Assembly (NCBI GenBank): GCA_913063265.1
Contig: CAJXZG010000007.1
Location: forward strand, 37,310-101,309
DNA length: 64,000 bases
Origin: an uncultured Prolixibacteraceae bacterium
Lineage (GTDB): Bacteria > Bacteroidota > Bacteroidia > Bacteroidales > Prolixibacteraceae
Direction of reading: 5' to 3'
Positions 1-7,989 of this stretch are shown piece after piece. Numbering within the stretch: position 1 is the stretch's first letter; each line of letters begins with the position of its first letter. Under the pieces are notes generated by a model. It did no database searches and had not been told where the DNA came from. It saw only the letters and a program-made list of their open reading frames with translations. Both the position numbers and the translations under genes were made by a program.

Positions 1-116
1 TACGGTTTACCAATGATGAAATTGAAAAAGACTTAAATAAAGTAATAAAAACCATTAAAAGGAAATGCCTTACACGTCAATCAGAGATTAGGGAAAGTCC
101 CCTTCAGGGGATTTAG
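1..116 (+). CDS. DUF559 endonuclease-like protein, 3' end only
   Basis: The window opens inside a reading frame that ends at the TAG at 114-116. Its last ~37 residues (RFTNDEIEKDLNKVIKTI and onward) align closely with the C-terminus of the complete DUF559 protein at 2576-2986 (RFTNEEVEKDMRQVIETI). The family is a Vsr/PD-(D/E)XK-like nuclease fold of unknown role, common in Bacteroidota. The stop codon lies inside a CCCCTTCAGGGG-type repeat, as in the second copy. Both copies sit directly upstream of a permease gene, which suggests that the DUF559-permease unit was duplicated. The 5' part is outside the window, so integrity of the gene cannot be judged. Confidence 0.75.
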   Translation, partial: RFTNDEIEKDLNKVIKTIKRKCLTRQSEIRESPLQGI

Positions 117-120
117 GGGT
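96..120 (+). repeat. CCCCTTCAGGGG-type short repeat, copy a
   Basis: The sequence AGTCCCCTTCAGGGG followed by ATTTAGGGGT contains a short palindrome (CCCCTtcAGGGG). It recurs at 2539-2562 (reverse), 2975-3000, 41679-41703 (reverse, diverged) and 41848-41872. In three of these places the preceding bases (a CAATC-GAGAT type motif) are also shared, so the repeat travels with the end of a DUF559 gene. Function unknown. Confidence 0.7.
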
Positions 121-189
121 GAAATGTTGTAGGGCAGCTGCTATAAATCTGTTTGAATCTTTTGAAAAACAAACAAAATATACCATGGA

Positions 190-2475
190 ATGAACAACTT
201 AAAAATATATTTCAGGAACCTGGTGAAAAACAAAGTTTTTTCAACTATAACCATTGGAAGTTTTGCGGTAAGTATTGCCATTATTATTATTCTGATTTCG
301 TTTTTGGTTTCAGAGTTTAGCTACGATAAGGACATAAGAAATATTGATAATATTTATCGTCTTAAAGCTTCGGAAAATGGAGCTTCAATCCCCGAACAAT
401 CACGAAATTTGATCTTAGCTGATATCCCTGAAATTGATGCTGTTTCTAATTTTGCAATTAATCGTGAACCAATTGTTTATCAACAAAATAGTTTTAGTGC
501 AAAAGTTATCAATTCCGACGAGGATTTGTTTTCTATATTGCCAATTGAATTTGTGATTGGAAGTTCTGAAGATATTTTCAGTAACAAACGAAATATTGTA
601 ATTACCGAGAGTCTATCACAAAAAATATTCGGAAATGAAAATCCGCTTGGAAAAGTTTTAAATATTTCACACAAGGAAGACGCACAAGTAGTGGCTCTTA
701 TTAGGGATTTTCCTGACAAAAGTACACTCAATGGTGATTTAATATGCTCAACTGATTTAAAAATTCGTTATTCAAGAAGTTGTTATAACGAAGAATGCAC
801 GTATTTCTATAAAACAATAATACGATTACAAAATGGGGCATCTGCATACGAAGTTAGCAACAAAATCGCTTCGGTAATTCCCAAAATCAATGAACACGAT
901 AATAATATATATTCGCTAACTCCTTATGAAAATGTGTATTTTGACACATCTTTGAGTCACGATGATCTTCAACACGCAAATATTAAATTAATACGTTTAT
1001 TGATTTGGTTAACCCTTGCTTTACTTCTTCTTTCGATTTTTAATTACATCAATCTTTCAATTGCGCAAAACACTACCCGTTTAAAAGAATTTGGTGTAAA
1101 ACAAACTTTAGGAGCCTGTAATAAAAATGTTTTTGTTCAGTTTTTTGGAGAAGCATTTTTGACTACATTTTTTGCTACTAAACTTGCCCTTTTAATTGCA
1201 TATCTTATTCAACCTGTATTTATCGAATTATTTGGCAAACATTTTATAATTAGCAATCTGTTTATTTCTCCGCAAAACATTTTAATTGGAATTTTTCTTC
1301 TTGGAATTGTTTCTGTTTTTTCGGCCATTTACCCGGCTTCCCTGGCAACAAAAGTTGAGGCCAAAGATTTGCTTCAAAAAAAGACCGGAGCGAAATCAAA
1401 GGGAATAGATATCCGTAAATCGTTGAATGTAATTCAGTTTGCAGCAACCATCTCAATTCTGGTGTCGCTGATTGTAATCACCCGTCAGATTGAATATGCA
1501 AAAACAAAAGATTTAGGATTTAGTACAGAGCAACTCGTTAGAATTCCGGTACACTGGCAAGCCAGTGATAAAATAGATGTATTAGTTAACGAAGTTACTT
1601 CCATTTCTGGAGTAAAAAATTCCTGTTACTCTCACGGAACTCCCGGGGGAATCTGGAATTACAGTCAGAATGAAGAATTTGGTAAAATTTCAGTGATTTC
1701 GAGTGATAAAAATTTTATCGAAACTTTTGGACTATCGGTTATTGAAGGACGAAACTTTTTTAATGGCGAGCAAAACCGTGTATGCCTGATTAATAAAAAG
1801 GCGATGGAACAAGCGGGCTGGGAAAGCTTTGAAGGCAAAAATATGTTTGGCTATGAAATTGTCGGTTTAATGGATGATTTTCATTACGAAAACATGTATA
1901 ATCAAATTGGAGGTTTAATGGTTAATAACGACAATGATGTTTCACATCTTACCGTCCGTCTGCTACCGGGCAATACATTAAACATATTAGCCGAAATTGA
2001 AAAAGCATATAAAAAAGTTTTGCCTGATTATGAATTTTCATTTCAGTTTTACGACGAATATTTAGACGGAATGTATCAACAAGAAGAAAAGCGTGCTGCA
2101 TCCATTCGCATAATTGCAATCATCGCCATTTTTATTTCATGTATTGGTTTAATAGGGCTTGTTGAATTTTCAACAAAAAACAGAATAAAAGAAATCGGTA
2201 TCCGCAAAGTAAACGGAGCCAAAATTTCTGAGATACTAGCCATGCTGAATAAGGACTTTATAAAATGGGTAACCATTGCTTTTGTAATTGCCTGCCCAAT
2301 TGCATACTACACCATGAATAAATGGTTGGAGAACTTTGCTTATAAAACAAGTTTAAGCTGGTGGGTATTTGCATTGGCCGGTATCCTGACCTTAAGTATT
2401 GCAATGTTAACGGTTTCGTGGCAATCGTGGCATGCAGCGACAAGAAATCCGGTCGAAGCACTTCGATACGAATAG
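190..2475 (+). CDS. MacB/FtsX-type ABC transporter permease (array copy 1)
   Basis: A 761-residue inner-membrane protein with the duplicated permease layout. Helix 1 is near 17-41, followed by a first periplasmic MacB-type domain. Helices 2-4 lie near 268-290, 320-340 and 363-385 and helix 5 near 410-434. A second periplasmic domain follows, then helices 6-8 near 638-662, 690-708 and 722-744. The cytoplasmic signature before helix 7 is KEIGIRKVNGAK; its first-half counterpart is the weaker KEFGVKQTLGAC. It ends in the array-wide tail NPVEALRYE. By family, such permeases pair with a LolD/MacB-type ATPase and move lipids, peptides or toxins, or do mechanical work across the envelope. No ATPase is adjacent and the substrate is unknown. 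Confidence 0.9.
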   Translation: MNNLKIYFRNLVKNKVFSTITIGSFAVSIAIIIILISFLVSEFSYDKDIRNIDNIYRLKASENGASIPEQSRNLILADIPEIDAVSNFAINREPIVYQQNSFSAKVINSDEDLFSILPIEFVIGSSEDIFSNKRNIVITESLSQKIFGNENPLGKVLNISHKEDAQVVALIRDFPDKSTLNGDLICSTDLKIRYSRSCYNEECTYFYKTIIRLQNGASAYEVSNKIASVIPKINEHDNNIYSLTPYENVYFDTSLSHDDLQHANIKLIRLLIWLTLALLLLSIFNYINLSIAQNTTRLKEFGVKQTLGACNKNVFVQFFGEAFLTTFFATKLALLIAYLIQPVFIELFGKHFIISNLFISPQNILIGIFLLGIVSVFSAIYPASLATKVEAKDLLQKKTGAKSKGIDIRKSLNVIQFAATISILVSLIVITRQIEYAKTKDLGFSTEQLVRIPVHWQASDKIDVLVNEVTSISGVKNSCYSHGTPGGIWNYSQNEEFGKISVISSDKNFIETFGLSVIEGRNFFNGEQNRVCLINKKAMEQAGWESFEGKNMFGYEIVGLMDDFHYENMYNQIGGLMVNNDNDVSHLTVRLLPGNTLNILAEIEKAYKKVLPDYEFSFQFYDEYLDGMYQQEEKRAASIRIIAIIAIFISCIGLIGLVEFSTKNRIKEIGIRKVNGAKISEILAMLNKDFIKWVTIAFVIACPIAYYTMNKWLENFAYKTSLSWWVFALAGILTLSIAMLTVSWQSWHAATRNPVEALRYE

Positions 2476-2489
2476 TAAGAAGTGCGGAG

Positions 2490-2533
2490 ATCCCGACCGG
2501 AGCGTCGGGGTGGAGGCGTTGCGATACGAATAG
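2490..2533 (+). repeat. Post-stop hairpin plus duplicated permease tail, copy 1
   Basis: Fourteen bases after the permease stop there is a hairpin with arms ATCCCGAC and GTCGGGGT (2490-2511). Codons at 2510-2533 then read VEALRYE-stop, a second copy of the end of the permease just finished. The same arrangement follows the permeases ending at 5475, 7904, 13902 and 16382. The hairpin lacks a strong U-run, so it is not a classic intrinsic terminator. Confidence 0.8.
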
Positions 2534-2538
2534 TGTTT

Positions 2539-2562
2539 CACCCCAAACCCCTGAAGGGGCTT
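2539..2562 (-). repeat. CCCCTTCAGGGG-type short repeat, copy b (reverse orientation)
   Basis: Read on the minus strand, this is AAGCCCCTTCAGGGGTTTGG and onward, the same element as at 96-120 and 2975-3000. It lies between the post-stop hairpin of permease copy 1 and the start of the DUF559 gene. The DUF559 gene is therefore bracketed by inverted copies at 2539 and 2975. Confidence 0.65.
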
Positions 2563-2575
2563 AAAGAATAAAAGC

Positions 2576-2986
2576 ATGAATATAAATGATAATGTTTCAA
2601 TGTTTTATAATGCCAAACCTCAAATCTTTGAGAAAGCAAAAAGCATGCGTAAAAATATGACAAGCGCAGAATTATTGCTATGGGAAAAACTTAAAGGTAA
2701 AAAGGTTCTGGGATTACGTTTTCGACCACAACATCCGATAGATATTTTTATTGCTGACTTTTATTGTCATCCGATTAAATTAGTAATTGAAGTAGATGGA
2801 GGAATTCATAAATCAAAAGATCAAAAAGAATACGATTTAGGCAGAACAGCAGAACTAAATTATCTGAAAATTGAGGTAATAAGATTTACCAATGAAGAAG
2901 TTGAAAAAGACATGAGACAAGTAATAGAAACTATAAAACAGAAATGCCTGTTACGTCAATCGGAGATACAACCAAGTCCCCTTTAG
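2576..2986 (+). CDS. DUF559 (Vsr-like) endonuclease domain protein
   Basis: A 136-residue protein covering almost the whole DUF559 domain. It has an N-terminal helix with TSAELLLWEKLKGKKVLGLRF, then HPIDIFIADFYC, then the acidic strand LVIEVDGGIH. The D...ExD spacing resembles the core of PD-(D/E)XK nucleases such as Vsr. The biological role of stand-alone DUF559 proteins is not established. The gene sits between permease copies 1 and 2, and its stop codon is supplied by the repeat at 2975-3000. A nearly identical C-terminus at the window start shows a second copy upstream of permease 1. Confidence 0.85.
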   Translation: MNINDNVSMFYNAKPQIFEKAKSMRKNMTSAELLLWEKLKGKKVLGLRFRPQHPIDIFIADFYCHPIKLVIEVDGGIHKSKDQKEYDLGRTAELNYLKIEVIRFTNEEVEKDMRQVIETIKQKCLLRQSEIQPSPL

Positions 2987-3000
2987 GGGATTTAGGGGGG
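2975..3000 (+). repeat. CCCCTTTAGGGG-type short repeat, copy c
   Basis: AGTCCCCTTTAGGGG followed by ATTTAGGGGGG overlaps the last codons and stop of the DUF559 gene. Upstream in-frame codons through this repeat extend the following permease frame, but they are translated repeat (KSPLGDLGG) and not part of the permease. Confidence 0.75.
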
Positions 3001-3081
3001 GAAATAAAGGCAATCTATAGTGTGAAACCTATTAAACTGGAGCCGCTTAAGGTATCTGAGCAAACTTTTAAACTAAAAACA

Positions 3082-5475
3082 ATGAGACTTTTAAATATCA
3101 AATTAGCTATTAGAAATGCCTTAAAAGACAGGGTTTTGTCCTTCGCCAAGTTATTTGGCTTAAGCATTTCTTTTGCAATTATTTTGTTTGCAGTAGCTTA
3201 CGTTTATTATGAAACTAGTTTCGATAAGTTTGTCCCGGACCATAAAAAAATTTACAGATGTTTAATGCAGGGACAGCTAAACGGTAATGATGCTGATTTT
3301 GCAGTAACAAGTTCTAAAATGGCAAAGGTTGTATTGGCTGAAATACCCGAAATTACTGAGGTTGTACGATTGGCAACCAGAGGAGAAGCGAGTATAAACT
3401 ACAATACAGAAACCATTGAAATGGGAACCCTGTTTTTTGCTGATCCTGAATTTTTTAGCTTTTTCGATTTCAAAATTTATAAAAATACAGATAATCCGTT
3501 TGAGTCGCCCGACAATATAAGTATTGCAGAAAGTGTTGCCAGACAATATTTTGGTTCACCACAGGAGGCATTGGGAAAAGTAGTTCAACTGCGTGGTCAG
3601 AATAGTGTGATTACAGGAGTTTTTGAAGATTTACCTTCCAACTTTCATTTACAAACCAAAATAATTCAGTCTATTGATGAGATTAATCCACACCTGGATG
3701 GCTGGGGTTCACAAAACTATTATACTTATATAAAAACGAGTTCTGATATATCAGACTTAGACGATCTGAATTTCAAACTTACCAAAACTGTTTATTCACA
3801 TTACGATGATGGTATAGACGGAGCGTCTGCAACAAACTGGGAAGATTTAAAATACGCAGAAAATACCCATATCTTTTTTAATGCCGAACCATTAACAGAT
3901 ATACATTTTGGTAAACATAGGTTTGATCCGGCAATAACATCGAACAAAATTTATGTTTACGGTGCAATTATTCTTGCAGTTTTAATCCTGCTAATATCCT
4001 CATTCAATTTTATAAACCTTACCATTGCCAATTTATCTACACGGGTTAAAGAAATAGGAATCCGTAAAACCAATGGTGCTGCAAACAAACAAATTACCCA
4101 ACAGTTTATTTTCGAATCAGTATGGTTTTGGGTAACAGGATTTGGTATTGCAATAATGCTCTACTATTTTGGGGAAACTCCGTTGAACAGATTTCTTGGG
4201 TTAGAAGTAAATATTGAAGATAAAACTGTAGTACTTCTACTTATATTCATTTTTGCCGGACTTTTAATTTTTAACCTGATTACCAATATTCTGCCTGTAA
4301 CTTTTTTTTCAAGAAAAGAAACATTGCATCTGATTAAAAAAGAAAGCACTGAAAAACATAATTCTCTTTTAAAAGATGGTTTTGTAGTCCTGCAATTTGT
4401 ACTTTCTGCTTTAATTATCCTCTGTTCCATTTTTGTGCAAAAACAGATAAATTACATGGTAAACAAAGAACGTGGCTACGACAAAGAAAATATAATCACC
4501 ATGTCGATGTGGAGTATGGCTCCTGAGACCCGAAGAACATTTATTGAAGAGATATCAAAACATTCAGCAATTCTGTCGGTCTCTACCAGTGATGTTTATT
4601 TTGGTTACGATCCAAGTATGAATGGTGCCTTTTTTGAGACAGTTGAAAATGAGAATTATTTCCACACCAGTATTTTGCCGGTAGATGTTAAGTTCTTCAA
4701 TACATTTAATATTCAGCTAAAAGAAGGAAGATTTTTTGATAAAGAACGACAAACCGATTTTCAAGCTGCTTTATTAAATGAAACAGCTGCAAATGAATAT
4801 AGAAAAGAGGGATCGTTAATTGGGAAAAAACTGCATATCGATGGCACTAATTATGATATTATAGGAATTGTTAAAGACTTTAATTATCGCTCGTTGTATC
4901 ATGCTTTACAACCACTTGTAATTACGAGAATTGAAAATCTGGGTAATGTTTTTGTTAAAGTTCGTGGCAATCAAATCCCTGTAGCATTAGAACTTATACG
5001 AAATCAAAGAAAAGAACTGGGATTAATGAAACCACTGCAATATTCTTTTCATGATGATATAATTGCCGGACACTATTTAAAAGACCAGCAGGCAAAAAAA
5101 ATGTTACTCTTTTTGTCTTTTATTTCTGTATTAATAGCTTGTGTAGGCTTATATGCTATCAGTTTTTTTAGCATTATTAAACGAACCAAGGAAATTGGAA
5201 TTCGTAAAGTAAACGGTGCAAAGGTTTCCGAAATCTTAAAAATGCTCAACAAAGACTTTGTTACATGGGTAGCCATTGCATTTGTAATTGCTTGTCCTAT
5301 TGCGTACTATACCATGAATAAATGGCTTGAAAATTTTGCCTACAAAACCAATTTAAGCTGGTGGATATTTGCATTGGCAGGAATCCTGGCTTTAGGTATT
5401 GCAACGTTAACGGTTTCGTGGCAATCGTGGCGTGCAGCGACAAAAAATCCGGTCGAAGCACTTCGATACGAATAG
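3082..5475 (+). CDS. MacB/FtsX-type ABC transporter permease (array copy 2)
   Basis: A 797-residue permease. The open frame extends upstream to 2944, but that part overlaps the DUF559 gene and a repeat. The ATG at 3082 (MRLLNIKLAIRN) gives the N-terminus seen in its paralogues, one short amphipathic stretch before helix 1, so it is chosen. Both halves keep a good signature: KEIGIRKTNGAA in the first and KEIGIRKVNGAK in the second. The C-terminal block (NKWLENFAYKTNLSWW to NPVEALRYE) matches copy 1. The DNA is also almost unchanged over roughly the last 70 bases and through the post-stop hairpin, suggesting recent gene conversion or duplication with copy 1. Confidence 0.9.
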   Translation: MRLLNIKLAIRNALKDRVLSFAKLFGLSISFAIILFAVAYVYYETSFDKFVPDHKKIYRCLMQGQLNGNDADFAVTSSKMAKVVLAEIPEITEVVRLATRGEASINYNTETIEMGTLFFADPEFFSFFDFKIYKNTDNPFESPDNISIAESVARQYFGSPQEALGKVVQLRGQNSVITGVFEDLPSNFHLQTKIIQSIDEINPHLDGWGSQNYYTYIKTSSDISDLDDLNFKLTKTVYSHYDDGIDGASATNWEDLKYAENTHIFFNAEPLTDIHFGKHRFDPAITSNKIYVYGAIILAVLILLISSFNFINLTIANLSTRVKEIGIRKTNGAANKQITQQFIFESVWFWVTGFGIAIMLYYFGETPLNRFLGLEVNIEDKTVVLLLIFIFAGLLIFNLITNILPVTFFSRKETLHLIKKESTEKHNSLLKDGFVVLQFVLSALIILCSIFVQKQINYMVNKERGYDKENIITMSMWSMAPETRRTFIEEISKHSAILSVSTSDVYFGYDPSMNGAFFETVENENYFHTSILPVDVKFFNTFNIQLKEGRFFDKERQTDFQAALLNETAANEYRKEGSLIGKKLHIDGTNYDIIGIVKDFNYRSLYHALQPLVITRIENLGNVFVKVRGNQIPVALELIRNQRKELGLMKPLQYSFHDDIIAGHYLKDQQAKKMLLFLSFISVLIACVGLYAISFFSIIKRTKEIGIRKVNGAKVSEILKMLNKDFVTWVAIAFVIACPIAYYTMNKWLENFAYKTNLSWWIFALAGILALGIATLTVSWQSWRAATKNPVEALRYE

Positions 5476-5489
5476 CAAGAAGTGCCGTG

Positions 5490-5533
5490 ATCCCGACCGA
5501 AGCGTCGGGATGGAAGCGTTGAGATATGAATAG
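5490..5533 (+). repeat. Post-stop hairpin plus duplicated permease tail, copy 2
   Basis: The hairpin has a perfect 8-bp stem (ATCCCGAC / GTCGGGAT) and the loop CGAAGC. It lies at 5490-5511, again 14 bases after the stop. It is followed by codons reading MEALRYE-stop at 5510-5533. This is the best-formed hairpin of the five. Confidence 0.85.
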
Positions 5534-5585
5534 GAAATAATAAAAATATGAAAACCATTTTTCAAAATACAAAAATGAATAAGGA

Positions 5586-7904
5586 ATGAACCAATTAAAA
5601 ACGATTTATAGAGGATTAAAAAGAAATCGTTTAAATAGTTCAGTAATAATGCTGAGCATGGCTATTGGTATGGCTTGTTTTTTCCTGATTGTTTTGTTTA
5701 TAAACAGGGAATTTAAACCTGAAGCATTTAATCCGGACAAACAAAGAACTTATGCCTTGCAAAGTGATAATCCTTTTGGTAATGAGGTCGGAGCTGGCTC
5801 AAAAATGATGCATTGCCGGGAAGGATCTGTAGAATACATGCAGGAAAACTTTGAAGAAATAGAAAGCTTTTGCCGGCTTTGGCATATTAGCGGCAAACGT
5901 ATTGTTGTAAACCGCAACACATATTTTGATAACCCAACAATATTAAGTGCCTCAGAAAACTTTTTCGACTTCTTCAATTATAATCTTGTTACCAATAACT
6001 CACAAGATGTTCTAAAAACAAAAAATGATATTGCAATTTCCGAAGATTTGGCAATCAAATATTTTGGAGAAAAATTTCCAATAGGGAAATCGATTCTACT
6101 TGGTTCTGGCAAGGGCGAGATAGAGTATTTTGTTAGTGGTGTTTTTGAAAGACCTTTGGAAACTACCCAAATTAGTTTCGATATGGTTACCCTTTTTAAT
6201 GGAAAAGATAGTCGCTGTTATGTAAAGCTGGACGCGCCTCAAAGCAAACAAAAATTGGAAAATGAGTTTAAACGCCTTAAAGCAGACATCCCCTCCATTA
6301 ACGATGGAACTCCTTCGCAATATTACCTGCAGGAAATGAATGATGCTTATTTCAGCACGATACGTAATGCCAAATTTGAAGCATCTCGTGATAAATCTGA
6401 TTTATGGATTGCCCTGGCCATTGCTTTTATCATTATTGGAATTGCCGTTTTTAATTACCTAAACCTGTTAAGAAATCGATTAAACGATAACATTAAATCT
6501 TACACAATTAGTCGAATTCAGGGTGCTGCAAATAAAGATTTGGTTTATAATTTTTTAATGGAAACTTTTGGTATGTTATTAATTTCGTTTTCATTAGGTC
6601 TTGTTCTTATGAACGTATTATTGCCGTTCTTTAACCAACTGTTAGCTACAAACCTTTCGTTTCAAATTTTTACCCGGCCAAATAGTTTTCTCCTGTTCAT
6701 CTTATTTATGTCTGTGCTTCTTGTTATATCTTATTTGTTTGCATTTGTTCATGTTAAAACCCGGCTTTCAACTGTCAATATTAAAGGTAAAGCACGCTCA
6801 ACACGCCGATTACCGATTATGAGTATTATACAACTTGCTGCAATGGTAATTCTTGTAATTTGCTCATCTGTTGTTGTTAAACAAATACAGTTTATAAACA
6901 ATAAAGAAATTGGACTAGATAAAAATGTGATTGAGATTAGAATTCCTTCATCGCACAGCAGTAAAACAAGCGTATTTAAAGAAAACCTTTCAGCAAATCC
7001 GAATGTTTCCGGGTTTTCATTAACAACAGCATCTCCATTACTGGAACACTGGATTTTGGCGCTTCACTATGAAGAAAACGGCTCAAAACAATCATATTAC
7101 CCTTGCGGATTTACCGGTGATGAGAATTACTTAAAGACACTTGGAATTAACATTCTTGATGGTGAAAATTTTTCAGGAAATCCAGAAACAGACAAAAGGA
7201 AATGTCTTGTAAACAAATCGTTCGCAAGCTTATTCCCAAACCGGGAGTTAATTGGAAATCCCATGCCCGGAAACGAAGAAACACTGATTATTGGTATAGT
7301 TGAAGATTTTCATTTTTCAAGCTTAAAAAAGATTGTAGAGCCGGCCTATATTGCATTTAATAATTCAGGGCCTCAAATTTTGGTAAAGCCGGTAAAAGGA
7401 AAAGAAAATGAAGTTAAAGCTTCAATAGGGGCAATTTGGGAAAACCTCATCCCTGACTTTCCTCCGTACATTGAAAATATGAATGTGCGTTACCAGTATT
7501 TGCATGCTGAAAATGAACGTTTTATTCAGCTGATTGGGGCTTGTTGTTTAATCAGTATTTTATTATCAATGATGGGATTATTTGCTCTTTCGGTTGACAA
7601 TTGTATTAAAAGAATAAAAGAAATAGGTATACGAAAAGTAAACGGGGCTAAAATCCCTGAAATACTTACATTGCTTAATATTGACTTTATAAAATGGGTG
7701 GGCATTGCTTTTGTATTAGCTTGCCCCATTGCGTATTTTACCATGAATAAATGGCTTGAAAATTTTGCTTACAAAACTACCTTAAGCTGGTGGATATTTA
7801 CCATTTCCGGAATTTTAGCTTTAGGTATTGCAGTACTGACTGTTAGCTGGCAAAGCTGGCGGGCAGCGACAAAAAATCCTGTCGAAGCACTTCGATACGA
7901 ATAG
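5586..7904 (+). CDS. MacB/FtsX-type ABC transporter permease (array copy 3)
   Basis: A 772-residue member of the array with the eight-helix, two-periplasmic-domain layout. The first-half cytoplasmic signature is eroded (NDNIKSYTISRIQGAANKD instead of KEIGIRKxxGA). The second half keeps KEIGIRKVNGAK and the conserved tail ending NPVEALRYE. The first transmembrane block (SSVIMLSMAIGMACFFLIVLF) and both periplasmic regions differ widely from its neighbours, consistent with a different partner or cargo. The gap to copy 2 is 110 bp, mostly taken up by the post-stop element. Confidence 0.9.
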   Translation: MNQLKTIYRGLKRNRLNSSVIMLSMAIGMACFFLIVLFINREFKPEAFNPDKQRTYALQSDNPFGNEVGAGSKMMHCREGSVEYMQENFEEIESFCRLWHISGKRIVVNRNTYFDNPTILSASENFFDFFNYNLVTNNSQDVLKTKNDIAISEDLAIKYFGEKFPIGKSILLGSGKGEIEYFVSGVFERPLETTQISFDMVTLFNGKDSRCYVKLDAPQSKQKLENEFKRLKADIPSINDGTPSQYYLQEMNDAYFSTIRNAKFEASRDKSDLWIALAIAFIIIGIAVFNYLNLLRNRLNDNIKSYTISRIQGAANKDLVYNFLMETFGMLLISFSLGLVLMNVLLPFFNQLLATNLSFQIFTRPNSFLLFILFMSVLLVISYLFAFVHVKTRLSTVNIKGKARSTRRLPIMSIIQLAAMVILVICSSVVVKQIQFINNKEIGLDKNVIEIRIPSSHSSKTSVFKENLSANPNVSGFSLTTASPLLEHWILALHYEENGSKQSYYPCGFTGDENYLKTLGINILDGENFSGNPETDKRKCLVNKSFASLFPNRELIGNPMPGNEETLIIGIVEDFHFSSLKKIVEPAYIAFNNSGPQILVKPVKGKENEVKASIGAIWENLIPDFPPYIENMNVRYQYLHAENERFIQLIGACCLISILLSMMGLFALSVDNCIKRIKEIGIRKVNGAKIPEILTLLNIDFIKWVGIAFVLACPIAYFTMNKWLENFAYKTTLSWWIFTISGILALGIAVLTVSWQSWRAATKNPVEALRYE

Positions 7905-7918
7905 TGAGAAGTGTGAAG

Positions 7919-7962
7919 ATCCCGATAGCATCGTCGGGATGAAAGTACTTGGGTATGAATAA
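7919..7962 (+). repeat. Post-stop hairpin plus duplicated permease tail, copy 3
   Basis: The hairpin has arms ATCCCGA and TCGGGAT at 7919-7940, with an inner CGAT/ATCG pair. Codons at 7939-7962 then read MKVLGYE-stop, a decayed copy of MEALRYE-stop. It lies 14 bases after the permease stop. Confidence 0.8.
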
Positions 7963-7989
7963 ACTAACATAAACAATAAGTTTTAAACG

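Noticed and set aside
2361..2564. Small forward frame overlapping the end of permease copy 1
   Set aside because: It is out of frame with a clear gene, covers the hairpin and has no recognisable features.
2944..3081. N-terminal extension of permease copy 2
   Set aside because: The extension overlaps the DUF559 gene and translates a dispersed repeat. The paralogues begin at the position equal to 3082.
5297..5572. Reverse-strand frames covering permease 3' ends (also near 13600-13960 and 18608-18844)
   Set aside because: They recur only because the permease tails are conserved; they are antisense shadows without start signals or family matches.
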